Shown here: in pieces, positions 17,572 to 25,772 of the stretch
Layout: each line of letters opens with the position of its first letter
Position numbering within the stretch: the stretch's first letter is position 1
NCBI RefSeq assembly: GCF_012726195.1
Contig: NZ_JAASAF010000011.1
Coordinates: forward strand, 114,664 to 178,663
Length of the DNA stretch: 64,000 nucleotides
DNA from: Rhodococcus sp. HNM0563
GTDB taxonomy: Bacteria; Actinomycetota; Actinomycetes; Mycobacteriales; Mycobacteriaceae
Direction of reading: 5' to 3'
Notes under the pieces: generated by a model
What the model was told of the DNA's origin: nothing
What the model saw: only the letters and a program-made list of their open reading frames with translations
The model's database searches: none
Made by a program: the position numbers and the translations under genes

Positions 17572-17933
17572 CAGCGGTGCCCCTGTGTCGCGTCGCTGAT
17601 GCCGGATGATCCATTGTCCAGGTCCTGACAGATGCAGCTCGGGGAGTGGCGTGACCGGCCCGTCACGATCACGCACAGTAGCCAGCTGAGCATCGCGGTT
17701 GCGGCGATGCAGAACACTACGATGGCTGCTCGACCCAGACTGTCCGCCGTCTGCCATGCAGCGTGGACAGTTCCTCGTTCACGTGGTGCGAGCATCATCC
17801 ACATCGCAGCGGCGAGCGGAACGCCCACCACGATCCCCGACCGCACCCTGGTGCAGAACGGGAGCGTCCGCCAACGCTCACGAGCGTGGACGAAAACACC
17901 TGGCGAGCCTCCTGTTTCCTGTACAGCAGACAT
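17571..17933 (-). CDS. Two-helix membrane protein (120 aa)
   Basis: GAAAGGA lies about six bases before the ATG at 17933, fixing the start. Two transmembrane helices are visible (about residues 32-49, GIVVGVPLAAAMWMMLA, and 69-90, AAIVVFCIAATAMLSWLLCVIV) joined by a short charged loop. The C-terminal 30 residues are polar with two cysteines. It is the first of three overlapping small membrane genes directly downstream of the FtsK/TraB-like gene, which suggests a membrane scaffold for the DNA pump. Confidence 0.8.
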   Translation of the reverse strand: MSAVQETGGSPGVFVHARERWRTLPFCTRVRSGIVVGVPLAAAMWMMLAPRERGTVHAAWQTADSLGRAAIVVFCIAATAMLSWLLCVIVTGRSRHSPSCICQDLDNGSSGISDATQGHR

Positions 17934-18091
17934 CGGAGTCCTTTCGATCGAAGTCACGTCAACGTACGGGAGGCCTTCACCACGTCGATTTCGCAAAGCA
18001 TGCGGCTCGACGTGTGACTGCGGACGACCTGCCTCGTTCGGTACGGCAGTGGCGACCCTGGCGGTCGCCACCCGCGGGGCAATCGCCTGGT

Positions 18092-21000
18092 TCACCACTC
18101 GTCGCCATCCCACTCGTCCTGACCGGTTCCCGCCGCGGCGCCCACCGAGGCCGGCACAGGGGCAACCACGGGCTCCTGCGCGGGCTTGTCCACCACCACC
18201 GGCACGGCCTGCACCTTCGGTGGAGCGACGGGCTCGTCGGTCAGCACCCAGCGCGGATCCCGCCCACCATCGGAATTCGGGACCATCACCTGCTGGTAGC
18301 CCTGCGCGGCGAGCAGTGCACGCAGGCGGTCCTTCGACCCGGTGATCGGATGCGCCGGGCGCGGCGCCACCGAGGCGGGCCAGGGCGCGTCCTCGGTCGA
18401 GTTCGGCAGGTACGGCACCTGCACCACGCGGAAGCCGAGTTCGCTGGTGGTGGCCCAAGCGCGACCCTTCGGTGTTCCCTCCTCCGGAAAGCGGGTGCCG
18501 TGATTCGTGTCCAGGATCTGCTTCGAGGTGTACTCGTTGACCGGGCCGACACAGAGCCGGAACTCGCACATCTCCTTGAGCTGGGTGGACATGCGATCCT
18601 TGTCGGGCTTCTGCGCCGCCAGGATCATGTTGATCTCCAGCGCGCGGGCGAGCTGACCGAGCTCCTCCATCTGCGTCCGGGCAGTCACCTTCTGCGCCTC
18701 GATGTCCTCGTTGTCGGACTTCATCCAGAAGTTCGCGAGCTCGTCGAAAAACAGGATCAGCCGCTTCGGGGCGGGGCCGTCCTCGGCCTCGAACTCCGGA
18801 TGCTCGGCATACAACTTCCGCAGGTAGCGCAGGTTTCGTACGCCCCGCTTGTTGAGGATCGTCTGGCGGCGGTCCATCTCCTGGCGCACATATCCGACGG
18901 CATCGACGATCTCGAGCGCTCCGGCGGCGAAGCGGATGACCGAGGGGAACTCGGGAGTCCACGTGAAGTCGGTTCGCTTCGGGTCACACACGATGATCTC
19001 GGCGACATCGCGGCACCACAACGTCAGAAACAGGATGATGTCGAGACTGACCGAATTGTGCGTAGGGACAAGAGCGTCCCCTGCTAGGAACTGGCGGGTC
19101 GGGGAGTCCACGGAAATGCAGCGCATCGGCCGTGGTTCGACCTTCCGGACGTCGACGATGTACCGGCAGTCGTGCCTGGAGGTATTCGATGCCCGCATGC
19201 GTTCGGCGTGGACGAGCTGCTTGCGATGCAACCCAAACACCTTGTCGTGGGTCGTGAACGCGACGCTGTACGCCGTTCCACATACAGCACCGTTCCACAT
19301 GGCTGGCTTCGCCCGCAGCGTCGCCCGGTAGCCCAGGCCACGAGCCAATTCCAACACATCCTTCGCGAGCCGTTCGTTGGTGTTGGTGAACTCGACCGCC
19401 CCACCTGGTGCAACAGTTCCGTCGGTGTCGAGCAGACCGGCGAGAAGGTCCCGTCGCTGCTGCTCACCGGCCTCCAGATACCGGTGAGGAATACGCTTCA
19501 CATCTTCGCCACAACGCGACTTGAGCAGTCCCTCTGTTCGGAGCAGGGATGTCAGGCCGCCAACTCGATAGAGCGGAGCGACCATGCCAGCGGAATGTGG
19601 CACGACATGAACGTCATAGCCTTCGAGCCTGATCCGGTCGAGCACCTCCGCGTCCATGCTGGTGACAGCTCCTCCACGAGAGGTCCCGTCGCCCAGCCAC
19701 GCGCCGAGCGTGTAAGGACCTATCGGCAGCACCGCGTCCGGATAGTGCAGCGGCTTACACACAGGGATCGAGTGGTTGACGTGACCGCTGTCAGTGCGGA
19801 GCGAGTGGCGGATCTCATTGGTTGTGCGGACCTGCCCGATCGCCATCCGCTCACGCTGATCCCATAGCGGCTTGTCTCCGTAGGCTGCAACCATGCGCAG
19901 GAGCGCTGCCTTAGGATACAAGGCGACCGCAGGGCCGAGTCGTTCAACCGTCCGTTCCGGAACATCAAGTGTGACCTCACGAACCTCGAGCCGACTGGAC
20001 AGGCGGGAAGCGTTGACCAGCCACTTCCGCACGGACTTCGCCGCAATACCCGCGCCAGCTGCGATGTCCTCAGCCGTCACCTCGTCATGGGTCCGATAGT
20101 GGGCGCACACCGCCAACAACGCGTCCGCATGCGTCACGAGGTCACCGCGCGCCCGTGGGGATCGGACACGACCGATCAAGTAGTCGCACAGCTCGGCACC
20201 CGAATAGACGCGAACATTCTTCCGCTGCCGGACCTGCTGCTTCGCGTAGAAATAAGTGCGGTGGACTGACCGCTGTTCCCGCGCCGCGCCGATCGATCTC
20301 GCCAGATCATGGATGCGTTTGGTCGTCCCTGCCACACCGGCAAGTTCTGCTACTTCGGGGATCGAGATGACCTCATCCGGGCGTGCTGCATCAGCTGCCG
20401 CGCGCAGACGGTCAGTTACCTGCGTTGTCAGCCACGGTCTCCGCTGCCGGGTGGGTGCAGACGGGCCGCTCCGGTTGGCTGAGCGGGAGCGGCGCGTGGC
20501 TCGATCCTCGGTCCACCACAGGTGGGCGTCGTCCGCGATGATGACGGTACCGTCGGAGAACTCAACCTCGAAACATGTGTCGGACAGCGGCTGGTCGTAG
20601 ACACCTGTGATCGTGCACGGCAGCCCGTTCTCGTCGAACACCTCGTCGCCGACCGCAAGGTCACCGAGACGGCGCCAACCGGCGGTCGTCAGCATCGTGG
20701 TGTCGACCCACAGGGCTTTCCCAGCTCCGGTCCTCCCTCCGATAAGGCCATGTGCGACCTTGTTGAGATCCCAGTAGAACGTCCCTCCGCCCTTCTGCGG
20801 GCCGATGTAGATCTTGCCCTCGCGGAACTTCTCGACCATCTCCTCGAATAGGGGGGTTCCGTTCTCGGGGAAGGCGATTGCGTTGGCCAGTCGTGGCACC
20901 GCCGTCAGATTGACCAGGCCCTCGGCGGAGCGCCAGTCGTAGTGCCAGTCGCATGCGGTGTACAGGCCGTCGTAGTGCTGCTCGAACGCATCCTTGGTCT

Positions 21001-22414
21001 CGGATTTCGAGACATCCAGTGCGCCGAACCGCACCCGGACCTGCGCCGGCAACGCGACGGGCGCCTCGTCATCACAGGGCTCCCACGAGATCACCTCGAC
21101 GTCGACATCGCTGCGGCGGCCACCGAACTTCTGCTCGACGACGCTGCGAAGCCGCTTGAGCTCGAGCTTCCGCAGCGCACCGATGTGGTTGGACGGGAAG
21201 GCACGCGCCTCAACGGTGGTCGTCGCGCCCACCGTCCACTCGTATGCCCACACCAGGCTGGCGGTGGACGCGGTCATGGCGTCGTCGATCACGTTCTCCA
21301 CGGCCCGCTGGTCTCGGCCGGTCGTGAACGCGCCGGACCCGAAGTCCGCAGTGAACGCGATCGGCGCCCACGGATCGCCGTGGACTTCCTCCTGCCAACC
21401 GGTGACACGCGAGGTGGCCGAGTCCTTCGTACGCGCAGCCTTGGCCTGTCCGGCGACGAGGTCGGCAACCCACCGCGCGGACCGCTTTCGCTTGGCATCG
21501 ACGGAGTCCGTATCGACACCGGTGATCTCGAGGGTCCCGTCGGACCAGGCGTAGATCCATTCGACCCCGCGCAGGTACTCGGCGTCGCAGGCCCGTTCGA
21601 TGCCGTCGCGGGTGTCCTGGGCGGCGACGTTGTGCGACCCGAACGCGAACACGATGGCGGCGGGGACGGGGACGGGTCCTTCGGTGGGGTGCTCCCGGGT
21701 CGTCCAGTCGGTGACCTGCAGGTCGTACATCCCATTGGTGAGCTGCTTCGGCGTCAGCTTGAACCAGTCGGTGAACTTGCTGCGCAGATACGCGATCTCG
21801 CGCTGCTGGTGGAGCCGCTTGTCGCCTGCCGGCACCGCTTCGGCGTGGAGCTGTCCGGTTTTGGGGTTGGTGGAGTACACCCAACCGCCGCCGCTTTCGG
21901 TGTACGGGTTGGGGACCTGGTCCAGTGCTTTCTCCAGCAGGCCGCGAGCCAGGGGTGGTGCTGACGGCGCGGTCTTCGCGAATGTCACGTCCATGACGAG
22001 CGGCCGGTTCTTCGCGCCCCACCGGGAGACTTTGATTCGTGATGAGGCCGGCACCTGTACCGCGGTGGTGGAGCGGGGATGCCCGGCGACCTGTCGGGTG
22101 TCCTCGACGAGGCCCTCGACGAACCGCCGGCGGGCGGGCATCACTCGCATGGCCCTTCCGATCGTGACTGCACCGCCGACGAACAGCAGGCCTACGACAA
22201 GGAGTGGTACCGAGGCGCCGGCCAGGTAGCTGATCGACGCGGTGGCGCCGAGCAGCAGCCAGTTCCATACTGACCGTCGCAGTCCGAGTAGGGGAGTCGA
22301 GTCTGTGAACCAGGTCAGGGTCAGCCAGTCCCGTAGTACTTCGGTTCCCTTCTGCTTTGCCTTCGCCTTGGCGGCGGCGCCCGCGCGGGCACCGAACTTG
22401 GATCGGGTGGGCAT
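18092..22414 (-). CDS. FtsK/TraB-like DNA translocase with in-frame intein
   Basis: A 1440-aa precursor. Removing the 554-aa intein (residues 567-1120) leaves an 886-aa extein. Two hydrophobic helices lie at about 48-66 and 68-84, then a 450-residue linker region. The motor has Walker A GGRTGAGK (559-566) continued by Ser1121 after the intein, and Walker B KRLILFFDE (1217-1225). The extein C terminus is acidic (DEWDGDEW). The domain order matches membrane-anchored FtsK/SpoIIIE ATPases used by actinobacterial plasmids to move double-stranded DNA between cells. It lies in a minus-strand operon behind a methylase-like gene and ahead of three small membrane genes. The intein interrupts the nucleotide-binding loop, so splicing is needed for activity. 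Confidence 0.88.
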   Translation of the reverse strand: MPTRSKFGARAGAAAKAKAKQKGTEVLRDWLTLTWFTDSTPLLGLRRSVWNWLLLGATASISYLAGASVPLLVVGLLFVGGAVTIGRAMRVMPARRRFVEGLVEDTRQVAGHPRSTTAVQVPASSRIKVSRWGAKNRPLVMDVTFAKTAPSAPPLARGLLEKALDQVPNPYTESGGGWVYSTNPKTGQLHAEAVPAGDKRLHQQREIAYLRSKFTDWFKLTPKQLTNGMYDLQVTDWTTREHPTEGPVPVPAAIVFAFGSHNVAAQDTRDGIERACDAEYLRGVEWIYAWSDGTLEITGVDTDSVDAKRKRSARWVADLVAGQAKAARTKDSATSRVTGWQEEVHGDPWAPIAFTADFGSGAFTTGRDQRAVENVIDDAMTASTASLVWAYEWTVGATTTVEARAFPSNHIGALRKLELKRLRSVVEQKFGGRRSDVDVEVISWEPCDDEAPVALPAQVRVRFGALDVSKSETKDAFEQHYDGLYTACDWHYDWRSAEGLVNLTAVPRLANAIAFPENGTPLFEEMVEKFREGKIYIGPQKGGGTFYWDLNKVAHGLIGGRTGAGKALWVDTTMLTTAGWRRLGDLAVGDEVFDENGLPCTITGVYDQPLSDTCFEVEFSDGTVIIADDAHLWWTEDRATRRSRSANRSGPSAPTRQRRPWLTTQVTDRLRAAADAARPDEVISIPEVAELAGVAGTTKRIHDLARSIGAAREQRSVHRTYFYAKQQVRQRKNVRVYSGAELCDYLIGRVRSPRARGDLVTHADALLAVCAHYRTHDEVTAEDIAAGAGIAAKSVRKWLVNASRLSSRLEVREVTLDVPERTVERLGPAVALYPKAALLRMVAAYGDKPLWDQRERMAIGQVRTTNEIRHSLRTDSGHVNHSIPVCKPLHYPDAVLPIGPYTLGAWLGDGTSRGGAVTSMDAEVLDRIRLEGYDVHVVPHSAGMVAPLYRVGGLTSLLRTEGLLKSRCGEDVKRIPHRYLEAGEQQRRDLLAGLLDTDGTVAPGGAVEFTNTNERLAKDVLELARGLGYRATLRAKPAMWNGAVCGTAYSVAFTTHDKVFGLHRKQLVHAERMRASNTSRHDCRYIVDVRKVEPRPMRCISVDSPTRQFLAGDALVPTHNSVSLDIILFLTLWCRDVAEIIVCDPKRTDFTWTPEFPSVIRFAAGALEIVDAVGYVRQEMDRRQTILNKRGVRNLRYLRKLYAEHPEFEAEDGPAPKRLILFFDELANFWMKSDNEDIEAQKVTARTQMEELGQLARALEINMILAAQKPDKDRMSTQLKEMCEFRLCVGPVNEYTSKQILDTNHGTRFPEEGTPKGRAWATTSELGFRVVQVPYLPNSTEDAPWPASVAPRPAHPITGSKDRLRALLAAQGYQQVMVPNSDGGRDPRWVLTDEPVAPPKVQAVPVVVDKPAQEPVVAPVPASVGAAAGTGQDEWDGDEW
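19055..20716 (-). other. Class 3 intein with LAGLIDADG endonuclease in the Walker A loop
   Basis: The intein starts at Ala567 (ALWVDTTMLTTAGWRRLGDL), directly after GAGK, and ends PTHN at 1117-1120, followed by Ser1121. It has Ala rather than Cys/Ser at position 1. It also has the class 3 triplet: Trp at block B position 12 (ADDAHLW), Cys at block F (MRCISVDS) and Thr in the terminal THN. Two endonuclease motifs are present, LGAWLGDGT (about 903-911) and LLAGLLDTDGT (990-1000), both keeping the acidic residue. Between block B and the first motif are two helix-turn-helix-like stretches (IPEVAELAGVAGTTKRI and AEDIAAGAGIAAKSVRKWL), probably for target recognition. The frame is intact, so splicing and homing activity are plausible. 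Confidence 0.85.
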
Positions 22415-22480
22415 CGGCTCCGGCCTCCCAGTCGACGGTCAGGACGGCCACACCGTACGAGTGTCGTTATCCGCCCCTGG

Positions 22481-22509
22481 TCCGGCCAGAAGGTTCACCC
22501 CTGGCCGGA
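22481..22509 (-). terminator. Hairpin between methylase-like and translocase genes
   Basis: A perfect 9-bp inverted repeat (TCCGGCCAG / CTGGCCGGA) with an 11-base loop lies in the 150-base gap between two minus-strand genes. It may attenuate read-through inside the operon. No T-tract is visible. Confidence 0.45.
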
Positions 22510-22564
22510 GCAGGGTTCTATGTGCGGCGCAGCACTTCGGGCTGGTCCCCGCCGATCCGATCGA

Positions 22565-23452
22565 TCACGACGCAGCCGCGGCAGTGGGGGACGTCCCGGT
22601 GGATGCCGGCGTCGCTTCTCGCGTCAACAGCGCCGCCAGCCTCGCGGCGCGAACGACACCGCGGTGATGCTCGAGCACCTGGGCGCGTGTGCTGACGGCG
22701 GCGGCGCGGTGATCGCCTGGAGCGAGGGTGTCGGCGCGGTACACCAGCACATGGTCGCCGAGCCCCCAGAGGATCGCGTTGGCGGCCGCGCACGCTACCG
22801 ACAGATGGTTGATGTCGGCCAGCTCCCAGCCGTAGTGGGCGGGGTCGCCGCCGAGCGCACGGATTCGGTTCGCGGTCGCGGCGAGCAGGCCACCGGTCCC
22901 CGCGGTCGGGTCCGTGAACAGGCGGCCCGGGTCAGGGAGTTCGGGCATCGTGAGTGCGGCCATCAGTTCGGCGACCTCGGGCGGGGTGTAGAACTCGCCG
23001 AGGTGCTGGCGGGCACTCGCGGGCCGAAGCTCGGTGACGAGGAATCCGAGGACGTCGACGGCGGGGACACCGTGGCGCCGATCGACAAGGTGGGGCAGCC
23101 CGGCCCGGTTCGCGGCGTCGAGGACCGCACGGATCGCACGGACGGTTTCGTCGCTGACCTGGTCGTCGAGCCAGCGGTGAAGCGGAGAGGCGATCTGCAC
23201 CAGGTACGGCTGGTCGAGCCAGACCCGCGCCCACGTCTCGCTCAGTTCTCGGAGCAGGTCAGTCCGGGCGAGCTGCCCGAGGTCGGATGGGGTGCGCTCG
23301 GGCCGGTCGGTGATCTGGGTGTGGAGCGCCAGGGTGGCCACGGTTCCCAGGGGGATTTCCAGGGTCGACGGGTTGTTGGAGGTGCGCTGCCATGCGGCGG
23401 TCACAGCTGTCGCGACGTTGCGGGCGGTGATGGACGGGTGAGCGTTGGGCAC
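22565..23452 (-). CDS. N6-adenine methylase-like protein lacking the catalytic NPPY motif
   Basis: The GTG at 23452 is preceded by AGGAG at good spacing and gives 295 aa; a longer frame upstream lacks such support. A helical N-terminal half leads to GEFYTPPEV (152-160), typical of type I HsdM-like methylases, and motif I DPTAGTGGLL (181-190) that binds S-adenosylmethionine. After ADTLAPGD (240-247) the protein diverges and ends without the (N/D)PP(Y/F) catalytic motif. It therefore may bind DNA and cofactor without methylating. It heads the transfer-like operon, divergent from a PP-loop gene with a 179-base promoter gap. A role as a specificity or regulatory subunit is possible. Confidence 0.75.
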   Translation of the reverse strand: MPNAHPSITARNVATAVTAAWQRTSNNPSTLEIPLGTVATLALHTQITDRPERTPSDLGQLARTDLLRELSETWARVWLDQPYLVQIASPLHRWLDDQVSDETVRAIRAVLDAANRAGLPHLVDRRHGVPAVDVLGFLVTELRPASARQHLGEFYTPPEVAELMAALTMPELPDPGRLFTDPTAGTGGLLAATANRIRALGGDPAHYGWELADINHLSVACAAANAILWGLGDHVLVYRADTLAPGDHRAAAVSTRAQVLEHHRGVVRAARLAALLTREATPASTGTSPTAAAAS

Positions 23453-23631
23453 GGGTTGGCTCCTGCCGGTCGAGGATGTCGTGCCGTCGAGACTTCCGTC
23501 CCCTGGGCGAGGTGTTGCAGCCTCGATCGGTGGAGGGGCCGGGGACTGGGGGGGGTTCTGGCCTGAAACACCTGCTCGTACCAGTTCATACCTTCGTCGC
23601 ATCGGATCTGCTCTGCGACAAGGACACACCA

Positions 23632-24867
23632 ATGGCAATGCCGTGCACTGAGATGCCTGTTGACCCCACAGCGCCTCCTCCCAAAGTTATTTTCTCCTTC
23701 GGGATGGGCGCCGACTCCACTTCAATTCTGTTGCGGTGGTTGGAAGATCCCACCAGTCGTGACTTCGAACTCGACGAGCTGGCACTGATCACTGCCCACA
23801 CTGGCAGCGAATGGGATTCCACCCGGACAGCCATGGAGACCCATGTGTTGCCCCGACTGGCCGCCGCGAACGTACGATTCCTCCAGGTCGCCCGATCTCA
23901 ACGCCACGCCACGATCGACGGCGGCGGCATCGTCGTCCTCGACGACAGCAGGCATCCGACGAGTCTGTATATCGAAGGGGCATACACGCTTTGGGATGAG
24001 TTGACCGAGGCCGGGACCGTGGCCCAGGCCTCCGGCGCCAGACTGTGCTCAGTTCACTCGAAGGGAGCGGCACTGGACCCGGTGATCGCGAGGATCACCC
24101 GGGGCCAGCCGTATCGGCACGTGATCGGTTTCGAGGCAAACGAACTCGGGCGTGCCGCGAAGGATGCACTGCACAACACCGACTTGCGAACGGGGGAGTA
24201 CCCCCTCATCGAATGGGGGTGGGACCGTGCCACCGCCAATGCCTACACGGAATCGATCATCGGGACCACAATTGGCCGCTCAGCTTGCACTTTTTGTCCG
24301 TTCACCTTCGCTAATCGATCCAGCCGTGCAGCTGCCCTGGAGCGCTTCCGCGTCGAACCCCACGTCGGCGCATCCGCACTGCTCATGGAACGGATCGCAA
24401 TCGCATTGAACCCTGCCCAGGGCATCGTGGCGGGCAAGCGGCTGACCGATCTGGTGCGCGAGCATGGCCAGCTCGACACGGTCCTCGACGCACTCGATGC
24501 CGATCTCCGCCAGCGAGAACACGCCCTCTACGAGGTTCGGCGCATCTTGCGGCCCCGCAAGACCGACCCGACGAAGCTCGGCAACGCTGCACGCTCGGTC
24601 CGGATCCGCGGCCGAGGATCACGCGGTGCGATGGAAGGCCTGCTGCGTCGACTCGCCGACGACGGCGTCCGCAAAGGACTGATCGAGGCAGAGACCGGCG
24701 ACGACGGCATTCTCCGCGTCTACCAGCACCGTCGCGGCCCGGTGTTCCCGACGGTCGAGCGGTTCTTCGTGGTCGCCCCGGCCCTCGCGCACGAGAAGGA
24801 GCATGAGCGGTTCGATCAGTGGTGGGCTGATGCTCGCCCCGGCGGGAGGCGCGCCGTGGCGGCCTGA
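23632..24867 (+). CDS. PP-loop ATPase, PAPS-reductase/DndC-like superfamily
   Basis: ATG start with AAGGA eight bases upstream; 411 aa. Residues 19-30 (VIFSFGMGADST) are the PP-loop pyrophosphate-binding motif (SxGxxxDS type). The next strand-helix (LALITAHTGSEWDST) fits the adenylating fold of PAPS reductase-like and thiolation enzymes. A CxxC pair at Cys219/Cys222 (SACTFCPF) may bind zinc or an iron-sulfur cluster, as in DndC or tRNA/DNA modification enzymes. The C-terminal 170 residues are helical and basic (RKTDPTKLGNAARSVRIRGRGSRG) and may bind nucleic acid. No dnd-like partners are in the window, so the substrate is open. It is divergent from the transfer-like operon. Confidence 0.78.
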   Translation: MAMPCTEMPVDPTAPPPKVIFSFGMGADSTSILLRWLEDPTSRDFELDELALITAHTGSEWDSTRTAMETHVLPRLAAANVRFLQVARSQRHATIDGGGIVVLDDSRHPTSLYIEGAYTLWDELTEAGTVAQASGARLCSVHSKGAALDPVIARITRGQPYRHVIGFEANELGRAAKDALHNTDLRTGEYPLIEWGWDRATANAYTESIIGTTIGRSACTFCPFTFANRSSRAAALERFRVEPHVGASALLMERIAIALNPAQGIVAGKRLTDLVREHGQLDTVLDALDADLRQREHALYEVRRILRPRKTDPTKLGNAARSVRIRGRGSRGAMEGLLRRLADDGVRKGLIEAETGDDGILRVYQHRRGPVFPTVERFFVVAPALAHEKEHERFDQWWADARPGGRRAVAA

Positions 24868-25001
24868 CGTCAGCCGCGCGAGGTCGATCGGTGCAAGGCG
24901 TGAGTGACGAGCTCGGTTCCCACTTTCGGGTGGAGTGCCAAGCTCGTGCGCCTATGCAGGGCTGACCTCGCAACCGGGTCGGAGGGAAGCTCCGGCCCGC
25001 T

Positions 25002-25133
25002 TCACTGTCCCAGCGCCCGCAACTCCTCAACGACCCGATCGAGCGCCGCGTACACCTGCGCCTCCTCGTCGGAGCGTGGCGGCAGGCCGTCGAGGTGCCG
25101 CTCCGCGATGAGGTCGAGCTCGTCGTCGGTCAT
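25002..25133 (-). CDS. Small acidic hypothetical protein (43 aa)
   Basis: A short helical, acidic product (MTDDELDLIAERHLDGLPP ... YAALDRVVEELRAL). It is divergent from the antitoxin gene with a 246-base gap. The ribosome-binding site is weak. The composition looks genuinely coding; function unknown. Confidence 0.55.
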   Translation of the reverse strand: MTDDELDLIAERHLDGLPPRSDEEAQVYAALDRVVEELRALGQ

Positions 25134-25345
25134 GCCCGTTGGACGCAGCGACGGCCGGTCCGGTTCCACAGACGAACGAACACCCCCGCTCCTTCCGCGA
25201 TGGAGCGCGGTAAGCGGCGCGGCAAGTCGGAATGGTTCCTGCGATCGGGCGATTCCTTCGGTTCGGTCCTCCGCCCGGCCGCCGGCTCGCCTGCGCTGCC
25301 CGGCGAGCCCGTCGGCCCGGGCGGGAATCTGGACGGCATTGGCGT

Positions 25346-25370
25346 TGTGATTTATCCTGTGATTAGGAGG
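25346..25370 (+). promoter_or_regulatory. Repeated TGTGATT operator candidate and strong ribosome-binding site
   Basis: TGTGATT occurs twice with a 12-base period (25346 and 25358) in an AT-rich patch directly before AGGAGG (25365-25370), nine bases from the antitoxin ATG. Toxin-antitoxin promoters are usually autoregulated by the antitoxin, so this is a natural operator candidate. Confidence 0.5.
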
Positions 25371-25379
25371 TGGATTGCT

Positions 25380-25772
25380 ATGACAACCGCACACCCAAGA
25401 CCCGACCTCGCCGCCTACAACGACGCCGCCCGCATGAGCCAATCGGAACTGGTCACAGCGCTACGTGAGCTACTCGGCGCCAAGCTCGTCGCGTACCTCG
25501 GGAAGGTCAAGGAAACCCGCGCCGTCCGCCAGTGGGCCGAGGGAACCCGCACCATCAACAACGAGACCGACGTCGAACGCCTCCGCATCGCCTACCGCGC
25601 CGCCCGCCTGATCGCCGAACGCGACACCCCGGCCGTGGCCCAGACGTGGTTCCAGGGCCTGAACCCGATCCTCGACGACCGGCCGCCGGCGCTGCTGCTG
25701 CGCGAGGGAGATCTTCCCGACGTCGGCCCGAAGGTCCTCGCCGCTGCCCGTCAGTTCGCGGCGGTCGGATGA
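25380..25772 (+). CDS. Xre/MbcA/ParS-type antitoxin
   Basis: A 130-aa helical protein with a perfect AGGAGG site. The N-terminal half has a helix-turn-helix-like stretch (LVTALRELLGAKLVAYLGKVKETRAVRQWAEGTRTIN). The C-terminal half (TPAVAQTWFQGLNPILDDRPPALLL) matches the toxin-binding domain of Xre/MbcA antitoxins, which end in a motif that plugs the toxin active site. Its stop overlaps the RES toxin start (ATGA), the usual antitoxin-first order. It should neutralise the toxin and repress the operon. Confidence 0.9.
   Translation: MTTAHPRPDLAAYNDAARMSQSELVTALRELLGAKLVAYLGKVKETRAVRQWAEGTRTINNETDVERLRIAYRAARLIAERDTPAVAQTWFQGLNPILDDRPPALLLREGDLPDVGPKVLAAARQFAAVG

Noticed and set aside
19055..20716. 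Intein as an ordinary class 1 intein or as a natural domain of the translocase
   Set aside because: Position 1 is Ala, the class 3 triplet is present, and the P-loop is split between Lys and Ser, which no functional translocase domain would do.
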